Source: Alphaproteobacteria bacterium (lineage in GTDB: Bacteria > Pseudomonadota > Alphaproteobacteria > Ferrovibrionales > Ferrovibrionaceae). Taken from it: 64,000 bases of DNA. The position numbers were made by a program, and so were the translations under genes. The stretch is from NCBI GenBank assembly GCA_017307375.1, contig JAFKFH010000003.1, positions 744,001 to 808,000 on the forward strand, written 5' to 3'. Within the stretch, counting starts at the first letter, position 1. Each line of letters starts with the position of its first letter. Of this stretch, positions 16,899 to 25,733 are shown piece by piece. Under the pieces are notes generated by a model. The model worked only from the letters and a program-made list of their open reading frames with translations, searched no databases and had not been told where the DNA came from.

Positions 16899-17621
16899 TC
16901 AAACCGTATCTTGTCGCCGCCGGGCCCAGAGATCCGGGCGCCGCTCGGCCGTCAACCGTTCCGCCTCGGCACGACGCCAGGCGGCAATCCTGCCGTGATC
17001 GCCCGACAGCAGCACTGCCGGCACCTCTCGGCCTTCCCATTCGCGCGGCCGGGTATACTGGGGGTATTCCAGCAACCCGTCCGCGAAACTCTCCTCGACC
17101 AGCGACTCGGCGTTGCCGGCAACACCGGGCAACAGACGCGCCACCGCATCGAGCAAGGCCAGTGCCGCGATCTCGCCGCCCGAAAGCACGAAATCGCCCA
17201 GACTGACCTCGACCAGCCCGCGCCCCTCGATCAGCCGCTCGTCGATTCCTTCGAACCGACCGCAGACCAGGGTCGCGCCGCCCGCGGCGACCATCTCGCG
17301 GACCAGGGCCTGATCGAGCCTCCGGCCGCGCGGGCTGAAATACACCCTCGGCTGATGGGCCGCAACCGCACCGGCCCCGGCGATCGTCGCGTCGATCGCC
17401 GCCGCCAGCACGTCAGGCCGCATCACCATGCCCGGGCCGCCGCCGAAGGGGGCGTCGTCGACCGTGCGGTGGCGGTCGGCGGCGAAGTCGCGGATATCCA
17501 CGACGTCGAGCGACCACAGCCCTTCGGCCAACCCCCGCCCGGTGATCGAGGCACCGAGCGGTCCCGGAAACAGCTCGGGAAACAGGGTCAGGACCCGCGC
17601 CTGAAACGGCGCCGCGGTCAT
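16899..17621 (-). CDS. trmD: tRNA (guanine-N1)-methyltransferase
   Basis: TrmD, 240 residues, methylates G37 of tRNAs reading CNN codons and prevents +1 frameshifting. It is a SPOUT-fold enzyme with a trefoil knot: [15 protein letters not shown] binds tRNA/SAM, and [21 protein letters not shown] carries the knot (seen in part as FVLSGGEIA). The ATG overlaps the rimM stop by four bases (ATGA), indicating translational coupling. Confidence 0.97.
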   Translation of the reverse strand: MTAAPFQARVLTLFPELFPGPLGASITGRGLAEGLWSLDVVDIRDFAADRHRTVDDAPFGGGPGMVMRPDVLAAAIDATIAGAGAVAAHQPRVYFSPRGRRLDQALVREMVAAGGATLVCGRFEGIDERLIEGRGLVEVSLGDFVLSGGEIAALALLDAVARLLPGVAGNAESLVEESFADGLLEYPQYTRPREWEGREVPAVLLSGDHGRIAAWRRAEAERLTAERRPDLWARRRQDTV

Positions 17622-18208
17622 GACCGCCCATCTCCCTCGTCTTCGTCGCCTTCGTCCTCGCCGTCTTGCCCGGCCGACCCCGAACCCGGCGTCGGCTTGA
17701 CCTCGACCTCGGCCGGCGGGTCCACCACCAGCCGGCCCCCCGCGATGTCCACCACCGGCACGACGGCCCGGGTGAACGGCAGGAAGATCGTCCCACCGAT
17801 CGGCTGGCGCAGTTCCAGCACGTCGCCCGCGCCGAAATCATGCACCGCCAGCACCGTGCCGACCCGCCTGCCGTCCGCGGTCTCCGCGGCCAGGCCCACC
17901 AGGTCGGCCAGGTAGAACTCGTCTTCCTCGGGGGCCGGCAGTGCCGCGCGCGGCACATACAGCCTGAGGCCCTTCAGTCCCTCGGCGGCATCGCGATCGG
18001 CGATGCCTTCGAGATGGGCGACGACCACCTCGCCCTGGACGCGGAAATGCCGCAGCGTGAACTGGCGGCGGCCCTTCTCGTCCGAAAGCGGCCCATAGGC
18101 GGCGATATTCTCCGGCACCTCGGTGAAGGTCTTGATCTTGACCGCGCCGCGCACCCCGTGGGGGGCGACGATCACGCCAAGGCAGACCGACTGGCCGGCA
18201 TCGCCCAT
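17618..18208 (-). CDS. rimM: Ribosome maturation factor RimM
   Basis: RimM, 196 residues, assists 30S head maturation by binding S19. The N-terminal barrel begins [20 protein letters not shown] and the PRC-barrel half includes [11 protein letters not shown]. After about residue 170 there is an acidic Glu/Asp/Gly-rich tail that is longer than in E. coli and looks disordered. It lies 14 bases after rpsP and overlaps trmD by four bases. Confidence 0.96.
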   Translation of the reverse strand: MGDAGQSVCLGVIVAPHGVRGAVKIKTFTEVPENIAAYGPLSDEKGRRQFTLRHFRVQGEVVVAHLEGIADRDAAEGLKGLRLYVPRAALPAPEEDEFYLADLVGLAAETADGRRVGTVLAVHDFGAGDVLELRQPIGGTIFLPFTRAVVPVVDIAGGRLVVDPPAEVEVKPTPGSGSAGQDGEDEGDEDEGDGRS

Positions 18209-18222
18209 GGGCTAGGTGAACC

Positions 18223-18573
18223 TCAGCCTTCGGCCGCCTGCTGCTTGGCCAGCTCGGCCGCCTTCAGGCGCTCCTGCGCCTTGGCCTTCGGCGTGCCCTT
18301 CTTCGGGTTGTTGCCGTGCTTCCACTCGTAGGCGCCGAGCTCCGACAGGGCGCGGGCGACGCGGTCGGTCGGAACCGCACCCTTGCCGATCCACTCCTTG
18401 GCCTTCTCGACGTCGAGGACCCAGCGCTGGCGGTCCTTCGGCAGCATCGGATCGTAGGAGCCGATCTTCTCGATGAAGCGGCCGTCGCGCGGGCTGCGCG
18501 AGTCGGCGACGACGATGCGATAGTACGGGCGCTTCTTGGCGCCGCCGCGCGACATGCGGATCTTCAGGGACAT
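18223..18573 (-). CDS. rpsP: 30S ribosomal protein S16
   Basis: S16, 116 residues, a primary-binding small-subunit protein. The N-terminus [20 protein letters not shown] and the following [20 protein letters not shown] are diagnostic. The C-terminal 30 residues are a Lys/Ala-rich extension common in alphaproteobacteria. It follows ffh by 42 bases. Confidence 0.98.
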   Translation of the reverse strand: MSLKIRMSRGGAKKRPYYRIVVADSRSPRDGRFIEKIGSYDPMLPKDRQRWVLDVEKAKEWIGKGAVPTDRVARALSELGAYEWKHGNNPKKGTPKAKAQERLKAAELAKQQAAEG

Positions 18574-18615
18574 ACCTGTTTCCTTCTCAAAGAACTGCTG
18601 ACATCGGTGATCGGG

Positions 18616-20007
18616 CTACTGCTTGGGGAAGCCGGGGGGCAGCTGCGGCATGTTGCCGCCGCCGAGACCCGCCAGGCCGCCCATGCTGCGCATGAAGCCC
18701 TTTTTGCCCAGCGCCTTCATGCGTTTCATCATGTCGGCCATCTGGAGATGCTGTTTCAGAAGCTTGTTGACGTCCTGCACCGACGACCCCGAGCCCGCCG
18801 CGATGCGCTTCTTGCGCGAGGCATGGATGATCTTGGGGTTGCGCCGCTCGGCCTTGGTCATCGACAGGATGATCGCTTCCTGGCGGCCGATGATGCTGTC
18901 GTCGATATTGGCTTCGGCGATCTGCTTCTTGATCTTCTGCACGCCGGGCAACAGGCCCAGCACGCCCTGCATGCCGCCCATCTTGCGCATCTGGCGCAGC
19001 TGGCCCAGCAGGTCGTTCATGTCGAACTCGCCCTTGGCGAGCTTCGCCATGAGCGCTTCGGCCTCTTCCTTCTCGATGGTCTCGGCAGCCTTCTCGACCA
19101 GGCTGACGACGTCGCCCATGCCGAGGATGCGCGAGGCGATGCGGTCGGGATGGAACGGTTCCAGCGCGTCGAGCTTCTCGCCCTGGCCGAGCAGCTTGAT
19201 CGGCTTGCCGGTGACATGCCGCATCGACAGCGCGGCACCGCCGCGGCCATCGCCGTCGACGCGGGTCAGGACGATGCCGGTGACGCCGACGCGTTCGTTG
19301 AACGCCTTGGCGACGTTGACGGCATCCTGGCCGGTCAGCGCATCGGCGACCAGCAGCGTTTCGTGCGGCTGGGCGATGTCGCGGACCGCCACGACCTCGG
19401 CCATCAGCGCCTCGTCGACATGCAGCCGGCCGGCGGTATCGAGCAGCAGCACGTCGTAGCCGCCGAACTTGGCGGCCTGCAGCGCGCGCTTGGCGATGTC
19501 GACGGGCAGCTGGCCCGCGACGATCGGCAGGGTGTTGACGCCGGTCTGCTCGCCCAGGATGCGCAGCTGTTCCTGCGCGGCCGGGCGATAGACGTCGAGC
19601 GACGCCATCAAGACCTTCTTCTTGTCCCGCTCCTTGAAGCGCAGGGCCAGCTTGGCGGTCGAGGTGGTCTTGCCCGAGCCCTGCAGGCCGACCATCAGGA
19701 TCGGCACCGGGGCCACGGCGGCCAGCGACACGTCCTCGACCTCGCGGCCGAGCATGTCGACCAGATGATCGTGGACGATCTTGATGACCATCTGGCCCGG
19801 GGTGACCGAGCGCAGCACCTGCTGGCCGATCGCCTTGTCCTTGACCGAGGCGACGAAGTCCTTGACCACGGGCAGCGCGACGTCGGCCTCGAGCAGCGCG
19901 ACGCGGACTTCGCGCAGCGCCTCGACGACATCGCTTTCGGTCAACGCGCCGCGCTTCTTCAGCCGGTCGAAAACGTCGCCGAGTTTGCTTGTCAGGCTCT
20001 CGAACAT
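18616..20007 (-). CDS. ffh: Signal recognition particle GTPase Ffh
   Basis: Ffh, 463 residues, binds 4.5S RNA and signal sequences and delivers ribosomes to FtsY for co-translational membrane insertion. The NG domain has the P-loop GLQGSGKTTS near residue 107 and DTAGR further on; the methionine-rich M domain with MLGLLPG-like and GSGSSVQDVNKLLKQ segments follows. The C-terminus ends in a flexible GGNMPQLPPGFPKQ. The ATG at 20007 (MFESLTSKL) is preceded by AGGGA; the upstream in-frame ATG at 20043 is not family-like. It heads the translation operon that ends with leuC. Confidence 0.97.
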   Translation of the reverse strand: MFESLTSKLGDVFDRLKKRGALTESDVVEALREVRVALLEADVALPVVKDFVASVKDKAIGQQVLRSVTPGQMVIKIVHDHLVDMLGREVEDVSLAAVAPVPILMVGLQGSGKTTSTAKLALRFKERDKKKVLMASLDVYRPAAQEQLRILGEQTGVNTLPIVAGQLPVDIAKRALQAAKFGGYDVLLLDTAGRLHVDEALMAEVVAVRDIAQPHETLLVADALTGQDAVNVAKAFNERVGVTGIVLTRVDGDGRGGAALSMRHVTGKPIKLLGQGEKLDALEPFHPDRIASRILGMGDVVSLVEKAAETIEKEEAEALMAKLAKGEFDMNDLLGQLRQMRKMGGMQGVLGLLPGVQKIKKQIAEANIDDSIIGRQEAIILSMTKAERRNPKIIHASRKKRIAAGSGSSVQDVNKLLKQHLQMADMMKRMKALGKKGFMRSMGGLAGLGGGNMPQLPPGFPKQ

Positions 20008-20039
20008 CGCAATCCCTAGAACATGGCCAAACGACGACA

Positions 20040-20070
20040 ACACCAGTGCGCGACCCTCGCGGACTGGTGT
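20040..20070 (-). promoter_or_regulatory. Strong hairpin in the ffh leader
   Basis: ACACCAGT (20040-20047) pairs with ACTGGTGT (20063-20070); after one mismatch a further five pairs close on a CCC loop at 20054-20056. It lies 33 bases before the ffh ATG and 109 bases after the upstream kinase gene. No clear U-tract follows, so it could be a terminator for the kinase gene, an attenuator, or a leader structure. Confidence 0.45.
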
Positions 20071-20178
20071 CGGCCCTCGGGCCGTGGTGCTCCCATAGGT
20101 CAGTGAGCGTTGCGGCTTATGGCCGATATGGGGGGCTGAGTCAAGCCGGGTGCGCCAGCACCCCGCCCGTCGACCGGG

Positions 20179-22485
20179 TCAGGCTTCCGCGGATACCGCG
20201 AATTGCCGGTCCAGGGCCGCGTCGCAGGCGGCGATCGCCGTGCTCATCTCGTGGCGGATGGCCAGCGCCCCGGCCCGGTCGCCGGCGCGGGCCCGGTTCG
20301 ACATCTCGGCGCCCAGCGCCGCCAGCCGGGCCAGGCCGAGCGAGGCGGCGCTGCCCTTCACCGTATGGGCCAGCCGGGCCAGTGGCTCGATGCCGACGTC
20401 GTCGTCGGAACCGAGTGCGGCGAGCGCCGCGCCTTGCTGGGCGAGGAATTCGACGATCAATTCGCGCACTGCGTCGCGATCCAGCCGCGCCTGCAGGCGG
20501 CGGATCCGGTCGCCGTCGAACAGCGGCGCCACGGCCGTCGCCTCGTCGGGCGCGGGCAGAGGGGGCGGGGCTGCGTCGCGCCCGGCCAGCACCGCGGCGA
20601 TCGTCGCGACCAGCTGGTCGGGATCGAAGGGCTTGGGCACATGCCCGTCCATCCCGGCCTCGCGGCAGCGGGCGACATCCTCGGGGAAAGTGTTGGCCGA
20701 CATCGCGATCACCGGCAGCCGCCCGATCGCATCGCCGCGCGCCCTGAGGCGCCGGGTGGCGCTGAGGCCGTCCAGCACCGGCATCTGCATGTCCATCAGC
20801 ACGAGGTCGACCGGCTCGCGGTCGAGCAGGGCCAGCGCCTCGGCCCCGTCGCCGGCGATCGTCACCCGGTGGCCATACTGGGCCAGCAGGCGGCTTGCGA
20901 TCTGCTGGTTGGTCGGGTTGTCCTCGACCAGCAGGATGCGCAGCGGCGGCAGGACGGGCAGCGCGTCGGCACCGGTCTCGGCCGGCGGCGGCGCCTCGGG
21001 CAGGTGCACGGTGAACCAGAAGGTCGAGCCTTCGCCTTCGCGGCTCTCGACGCCGATCTGCCCGCCCATCAGCTCGACCAGCCGCCGCGAGATGGCGAGG
21101 CCGAGGCCGGTGCCGCCGAACCGGCGGGTGATGGTGCCGTCGGCCTGGGTGAAGTCGTCGAACAGCCGGCTTTGCGCGGCGGCCGAGATGCCGACGCCGG
21201 TATCGCGCACGGCAAAGCGCAGGCCGTCGCCGTCGCGCGACAGGCTGACCACCACGCCGCCCCGGTCGGTGAACTTGATCGCGTTGCCGATCAGGTTCAG
21301 CAGCACCTGGCGCAGCCGCCCGGCATCGCCGCGCATCCAGGGCGGCACGTCGGTGTCGACGATCAGCTCGAAGCTCAAGCCCTTCTCGGCGGCGCGCCCG
21401 CGCAGCAGCGCGACGCAATCGGCGACCACGGTGCGGCCGGAGAACACGATCGCTTCCGGTTCGACCCGCCCGGCCTCAAGCTTCGAATAGTCGAGGATCG
21501 AGTTGAGGATGCCGAGCAGGGCCGACCCCGAATCGACCACCGTGCGCACCAGATCGCGCTGGGCGTCGTCGAGTTGCGTGCGCTCGAGCAGTCGGGCCAT
21601 GCCCAGCACGCCGTTCAGCGGCGTGCGGATCTCGTGGCTCATCACCGCCAGGAAGCGCGACTTGGCCTCGACGGCGGCCTCGGCTTCGTCGCGGGCGGCG
21701 CGCAAGGCGGCTTCCTGACGCTTGTGGGCGGTGACGTCGACCCACAGCGACACCAGCCCCTCGCCCTTGCCCCAGGGCTGTTCGTCGATATGGACCCAGC
21801 GGCCGTTGCGCAGTTCCAGCACCACCTTCTGCGGCTCGGGGCCGACGCCGGGGGGCTGGTCGATCAGGGCGCGGAATTCCGGGCTGTCGGTGAAGACCCC
21901 GGAAAAGCCCCGCCAGAAGGCGGCACGGTCATGCCGGCTGTCGATCGGCGGCCGCACCGGGATCAGGTCGGTCATCAGTTCCGACAGGAAGCGGACATTG
22001 GCGTAGCGCAACGTCCCGTCGGGTCCATAGAGCAGGATGCCGACATTGACGAAGGACAGGACTTCGAACAGCCCTTCGTCGAACGCGACCTGGCGCTGCT
22101 CGTGGGTGACGTCGCGCCAGATCTTGAGCCGCCCGCCGGCGGCCAGCGGGAACATCCGCAGTTCGATCGACCGGCCGTTGTCGGCGCGCTGATAGACCAG
22201 CGGCCCGCGCTCGTTGCGCTGGCGATGCTCGGCCATCTCGATATAGGGGGCGAGCTTCTCCGGCGTGTCGTGCTGGGGGTAGAGCAGTTTCAGCAGCGGC
22301 AGCACCGCCTCGCGCGAGGAGAGGCCCCGCTTCAGGATCGGCGCCACCTCCGGGAAGAATTCGGGATAGCGGTCGTTCCACCAGACGATCCGTTCCTCGG
22401 AATCATAGAGGCACGCCGCGGCCCCGCCATGGGCGGCCAGCAGCGCGAACAGGTCGCGGTAGGAAATGTCGCTGTCGAAATCCAC
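20179..22485 (-). CDS. Hybrid sensor histidine kinase (PAS-PAS-HisKA-HATPase-REC-HPt)
   Basis: A 768-residue cytosolic hybrid kinase with no membrane segment. Two PAS-like domains (about 10-130 and 135-255) precede HisKA with phospho-acceptor His284 in MSHEIRTPLNG, the HATPase with its G box GGTGLGLA at 458-465, a receiver domain with Asp565 in LMDMQMPVLDG, and a C-terminal HPt domain with His707 in LAHTVKGSAASLG. It therefore carries a full phosphorelay and would need a separate output regulator, not seen here. The start appears to be GTG at 22485 with no obvious ribosome site, so the true start may differ slightly. The signal is unknown. Confidence 0.92.
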   Translation of the reverse strand: MDFDSDISYRDLFALLAAHGGAAACLYDSEERIVWWNDRYPEFFPEVAPILKRGLSSREAVLPLLKLLYPQHDTPEKLAPYIEMAEHRQRNERGPLVYQRADNGRSIELRMFPLAAGGRLKIWRDVTHEQRQVAFDEGLFEVLSFVNVGILLYGPDGTLRYANVRFLSELMTDLIPVRPPIDSRHDRAAFWRGFSGVFTDSPEFRALIDQPPGVGPEPQKVVLELRNGRWVHIDEQPWGKGEGLVSLWVDVTAHKRQEAALRAARDEAEAAVEAKSRFLAVMSHEIRTPLNGVLGMARLLERTQLDDAQRDLVRTVVDSGSALLGILNSILDYSKLEAGRVEPEAIVFSGRTVVADCVALLRGRAAEKGLSFELIVDTDVPPWMRGDAGRLRQVLLNLIGNAIKFTDRGGVVVSLSRDGDGLRFAVRDTGVGISAAAQSRLFDDFTQADGTITRRFGGTGLGLAISRRLVELMGGQIGVESREGEGSTFWFTVHLPEAPPPAETGADALPVLPPLRILLVEDNPTNQQIASRLLAQYGHRVTIAGDGAEALALLDREPVDLVLMDMQMPVLDGLSATRRLRARGDAIGRLPVIAMSANTFPEDVARCREAGMDGHVPKPFDPDQLVATIAAVLAGRDAAPPPLPAPDEATAVAPLFDGDRIRRLQARLDRDAVRELIVEFLAQQGAALAALGSDDDVGIEPLARLAHTVKGSAASLGLARLAALGAEMSNRARAGDRAGALAIRHEMSTAIAACDAALDRQFAVSAEA

Positions 22486-22526
22486 GGTCGGAAGGATAAG
22501 TCAAAAGCGCGTCGACCATGACAACG

Positions 22527-22556
22527 AAAAAGGCCGGCCTTTTCAGGCCGGCCTTT
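22527..22556 (-). terminator. Intrinsic terminator of the tRNA-Ala gene
   Basis: A perfect 12-bp stem, AAAGGCCGGCCT (22529-22540) with its complement at 22545-22556, closes on a 4-base loop. It sits five bases after the tRNA and ends in a T-run on the minus strand. Confidence 0.92.
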
Positions 22557-22560
22557 CGAG

Positions 22561-22636
<76 letters not shown>

Positions 22637-22713
22637 GTAACTCGTAAACTTTCGCCCCTCGTCGCCGTCTTCGGTGGCGTCGCCGCCTCGTTGGGTGAGG
22701 CCGGGCGGGGCGG

Positions 22714-22742
22714 TGTATAGGCGCTCCGCGGAAGGGACGCAA
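22714..22742 (-). promoter_or_regulatory. Candidate promoter of the tRNA-Ala gene
   Basis: On the minus strand TTGCGT (22742-22737) and TATACA (22719-22714) are 17 bases apart. The predicted transcript would have a leader of about 70 bases before the tRNA. Confidence 0.5.
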
Positions 22743-22807
22743 GCACTAAATTAAACCTGCGTGACACGGTGCCGGGAGGGCGGCGTGCCGCCCCCCGAAA
22801 CCCGAGT

Positions 22808-23131
22808 TCAACGCTCCTCGACCTCGTCGCCGCCCTCGGCGCCTTCGATGACCTCGGCCATGTCGTCCTCGTCCTCGCCGAGTTCCGACGCATCCTCGAT
22901 CAGTTCGTCGTCGACCGCCTCGTCGTCGCCAGCCGCGACGTCGAGGTCGTCACCCACCGGCGACGCCTTCTGCTTTTCTTCGACACGCTTGCCGCCGCGC
23001 GGCTTCAGAATCTGCTCGGGCTGATGGACCGTGCCGCATTTCGGGCAGACGATCGGGTCTTTCATCAAGTCGTAGAATGCCGCCCCGCAGCTCAGGCAGC
23101 GGCGCTTGGTGCCCCATTCCGGCTTCGCCAT
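22808..23131 (-). CDS. TIGR02300 / FYDLN-acid zinc-ribbon protein
   Basis: A 107-residue protein typical of alphaproteobacteria. The N-terminal half is a zinc ribbon with CLSC (Cys12, Cys15) and CPKC (Cys29, Cys32), and the name-giving FYDL segment between them (FYDLMKDPIVCPKCG). From residue 60 on it is almost entirely acidic (Asp, Glu). Function is unknown; the acidic tail suggests a protein partner. The gene normally sits divergent to the aroA-cmk-rpsA run, and it does so here. The start is the ATG at 23131. Confidence 0.93.
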   Translation of the reverse strand: MAKPEWGTKRRCLSCGAAFYDLMKDPIVCPKCGTVHQPEQILKPRGGKRVEEKQKASPVGDDLDVAAGDDEAVDDELIEDASELGEDEDDMAEVIEGAEGGDEVEER

Positions 23132-23290
23132 CGGTCGTCTGATCCTCGAAGTGGCTAAAAATGGCTGTATTTCGGCCAGGACGGGCTGCCTTGGCCGAGG
23201 CGGCGCGATTGTGTTAAAGAGGCGCGCGCTGTCAACCTTAAAACGACGCCGCCCGGCGCAAAGACTTTCCGAAGCCCGAGGGTTCCGCCG

Positions 23291-23977
23291 ATGCGGCCAG
23301 TTTTCCCCGACGACTATCGTCCGACCGAGCCAGATCTTGCCGTCGCCCCCGCGGCGCTGGTGGTGGCCGCGCTCGCCGTCGGCGAATCGCTGGTGACCGG
23401 CGCCGGGGACAGCCCCGTGCTGCAGGCGACCGCCCGCGCCCTGCGCGCCTTCGGCGCAGACGTTGCCGCCGAGGGGCGCAACTGGCGGGTGCGCGGCGTC
23501 GGCATCGGCGGGCTGGCCGAGCCGGGCGGGGTGATCGACCTGCACGGCGCCGCCAGGGCCGTGCCGCTGATCCTCGGCCTTGCCGCGACGCATCCGCTGA
23601 CCTGCTTCCTGACCGGCGACGCCGGATCTTCGCTGCTGCGGCTGATCGAGCCGCTGCAGCGCCAGGGCGCGCGTTTCCTGCTGCGCGAGGATCACGCTCT
23701 GCCGCTCGGCCTCGCCGGCGCCCGCCACCCGGTGCCGCAGGAGCACCGGCTGACCGGGCCTGCGGCGGGCCTCAAGGCGGCGATCCTGCTGGCCGGCCTC
23801 AATACCCCCGGCATCACCAGGGTGATCGAGCCGGCCGGCGCGCCGCCGTCCATCGAAAGCTTGCTGGTCCAGTTCGGGGCCGATATCCGCCATGCCGTCA
23901 TCGACGGCGCCGCCGTGACCGAGCTGGTCGGCCAGCCCGAACTGGCGCCGCGGCAGATCGCGGTGGCTGCGCCATGA
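23291..23977 (+). CDS. Isolated EPSP-synthase-like domain without active-site motifs
   Basis: A 228-residue protein that aligns by eye with roughly residues 20-240 of 3-phosphoshikimate 1-carboxyvinyltransferase (AroA, about 440 residues). Scaffold segments remain: ALAVGESLVTG, GLAATHPLTCFLTGDA, and LLAGLNTPGITRVIEP. The catalytic signatures do not: DKSISHR, GN(S/A)xTG, KRPMG, SAQ-VKSA and TRDHTE are replaced by DLAVAPA, HGAARA, SSLLRL, AAGLKAA and GAPPSIE. The second half of the enzyme is absent; instead the stop overlaps a Nudix gene (ATGA at 23974-23977). It occupies the conserved aroA slot before cmk-rpsA. It cannot be a working EPSP synthase; a domesticated pseudoenzyme or a decaying remnant are the options. 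Confidence 0.75.
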   Translation: MRPVFPDDYRPTEPDLAVAPAALVVAALAVGESLVTGAGDSPVLQATARALRAFGADVAAEGRNWRVRGVGIGGLAEPGGVIDLHGAARAVPLILGLAATHPLTCFLTGDAGSSLLRLIEPLQRQGARFLLREDHALPLGLAGARHPVPQEHRLTGPAAGLKAAILLAGLNTPGITRVIEPAGAPPSIESLLVQFGADIRHAVIDGAAVTELVGQPELAPRQIAVAAP

Positions 23978-24486
23978 CTGCCGGGCTGCCCGTGCGCGCC
24001 GCCGCGCGCCTGGTGATCCTGGACCCGGCCGACCGGGTGCTGCTGTTCCAGGTCGAGGGACCGGTCGGCCGCGATCCCGCCCAGCCCGACCGCCGGCGCT
24101 TCTGGATGACGCCGGGCGGCGGGGTCGAGCCGGGCGAGGATTTTCCCGACACCGCGGCGCGCGAACTGGCCGAGGAAACCGGGATCAGCGCCGCCATCGG
24201 GCCGCTGCTGGCCGAGCGGCGGCGCGAAGTCGTGCTGGGACGGTCCGGCGGCCTGGTGCCCGGTCTGGTCCACGAACGCTATTTCCTGGTGCGGGCCGCG
24301 GTGGCGGCGGTCGACGACTCGGGCTGGCTCGACTATGAGCGCCAGGACATTCTCGACCATCGCTGGTGGACGCTGGCCGATCTCGGCGCCACGACGGACC
24401 TGGTGGTGCCCAAGGGGCTGCATGGGCTGCTGGCTGCGCTGGCCGGCGGCGGCGTTCCCGCGGTGCCGTTGGCCTGGACCCAATGA
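23974..24486 (+). CDS. Nudix hydrolase (first of a tandem pair)
   Basis: A 170-residue Nudix protein that would cleave a nucleoside diphosphate linked to another group. The full Nudix box is present: GGVEPGEDFPDTAARELAEE followed by TGI, with the metal-binding REL-EE glutamates intact. The substrate cannot be told; an FWMTPGGG lead-in is common in the MutT-like group. Its start overlaps the EPSP-synthase-like gene by four bases and its stop overlaps the second Nudix gene by four bases, so all three are co-translated. Confidence 0.9.
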   Translation: MTAGLPVRAAARLVILDPADRVLLFQVEGPVGRDPAQPDRRRFWMTPGGGVEPGEDFPDTAARELAEETGISAAIGPLLAERRREVVLGRSGGLVPGLVHERYFLVRAAVAAVDDSGWLDYERQDILDHRWWTLADLGATTDLVVPKGLHGLLAALAGGGVPAVPLAWTQ

Positions 24487-24887
24487 CCTCGCCGACGCGG
24501 GTCTCGGTCAAGGGTGTCGTGCTGCTGGCCGGCCGGGCCGCCCTGCTGATGAACGAGCGCGACGACTGGGAACTGCCGGGCGGACGCCTCGAACCCGGCG
24601 AGGAGCCGGAAACCTGCGTGGTCAGGGAAATCGCCGAGGAACTGGGGCTGGTCGCCCGCGATCCGGTCCTGCTCGACGTCTGGCTCTATCGCATTCCGGG
24701 CAAGGGCGACGTCCTGATCGTCACCTATGGCGTGACGGTCGACGAGGCACCGGCCCGGATCAGCGACGAGCATCGCGCGCTCGGCTTGTTCACGGCGGCC
24801 GAGATGGCCGCGCTGCCCATGCCCGAAGGCTATCGCCGGTCGATCCGCGACTGGATGTCGCGCTGCGGGATTCCGCTGCAGGAATAA
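24483..24887 (+). CDS. Nudix hydrolase (second of a tandem pair)
   Basis: A 134-residue MutT-like Nudix protein. The Nudix box [21 protein letters not shown] plus LGL matches the consensus ([17 protein letters not shown] seen). It is clearly diverged from its upstream neighbour, so this is not a fresh duplication. The ATG at 24483 overlaps the previous stop (ATGA). Forty-six bases later cmk begins. Substrate unknown; housecleaning of modified nucleotides or sugar-nucleotide cleavage are the usual roles. Confidence 0.9.
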   Translation: MTSPTRVSVKGVVLLAGRAALLMNERDDWELPGGRLEPGEEPETCVVREIAEELGLVARDPVLLDVWLYRIPGKGDVLIVTYGVTVDEAPARISDEHRALGLFTAAEMAALPMPEGYRRSIRDWMSRCGIPLQE

Positions 24888-24933
24888 GTCTATAGTCCGG
24901 TTTTCGTCAGCATCTGGAGGGTCGCCCGCCGCC

Positions 24934-25578
24934 ATGTCCATCATCATTGCCGTCGACGGTCCGGTTGCGGCCGGCAAGGGTACCCTGGCCCGCAAGCTGG
25001 CCGCGCATTTCGGCTATGCCTATCTCGATACCGGCAGCCTCTATCGCGCCTGCGGCCTGCGCGCCCTGCTGGAGGGCGCGGATCCCGCCGACCCGGACGC
25101 CGCCGTCCAGGCCGCGCGCCACATCACCTCGGGCGACCTGACCGCGGCGGCGCTGCGCGACGAGGCGACCGGCCAGGCGGCGTCCAAGGTCGCCGCGATC
25201 CCGGCGGTGCGGGCGACGCTGCTCGACTGGCAGCGCGACTATGCCGCCAATCCGCCGGGCGGCGAGCCGGGCGCGGTGCTCGACGGGCGCGACATCGGCA
25301 CGGTGGTCTGCCCGGATGCGACGGTGAAACTCTACGTCACCGCCTCGGCGGCGGTGCGCGCCCATCGCCGCTGGCTCGAACTGACCGGCAAGGGCCAGAA
25401 CGTCACCGAGGCGCAGGTCCTGGCCGATCTGGAGGAGCGCGATGCCCGCGATTCGGCCCGCGCGGTGGCGCCGTTGAAGCCGGCCGACGACGCCGTCTTG
25501 CTTGACACGTCGAATTTGGCTATAGAAGCCGCGTTCGAGAAGGCGCGGGCGATCATCGCCGGGCGCCTTCGGGCATAA
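24934..25578 (+). CDS. cmk: Cytidylate kinase
   Basis: CMP/dCMP kinase, 214 residues, recycles cytidine monophosphates to diphosphates. The P-loop [10 protein letters not shown] is at residues 8-17, followed by [10 protein letters not shown] and [14 protein letters not shown], the CMP-binding signatures. The gene directly precedes rpsA as in most alphaproteobacteria. Confidence 0.97.
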   Translation: MSIIIAVDGPVAAGKGTLARKLAAHFGYAYLDTGSLYRACGLRALLEGADPADPDAAVQAARHITSGDLTAAALRDEATGQAASKVAAIPAVRATLLDWQRDYAANPPGGEPGAVLDGRDIGTVVCPDATVKLYVTASAAVRAHRRWLELTGKGQNVTEAQVLADLEERDARDSARAVAPLKPADDAVLLDTSNLAIEAAFEKARAIIAGRLRA

Positions 25579-25733
25579 CCAGGGCCCGGCCGGCGCCGGA
25601 CCCTTGCAATGAACCAGCCCCCGCGTGCGCCGGTGCGGGGTCAGCGGCCGACCGACCCATCCTTGTCATCCGGGCTCGTCAAAGCCCCGCGACAGCGACC
25701 GGCCTTAAACATGGGGTCTCTCTAGGAGAACGG

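Noticed and set aside
22771-22796. A GC-rich dyad (GGGCGGC/GCCGCCC) after the TIGR02300 gene as a terminator
   Set aside because: The loop would be only two bases and there is no U-tract; not strong enough to list.
24884-24900. CTATAG resembling the core of a T7-type promoter before cmk
   Set aside because: Only the six-base initiation core matches; the upstream recognition bases do not, and this polymerase likely has a different specificity.
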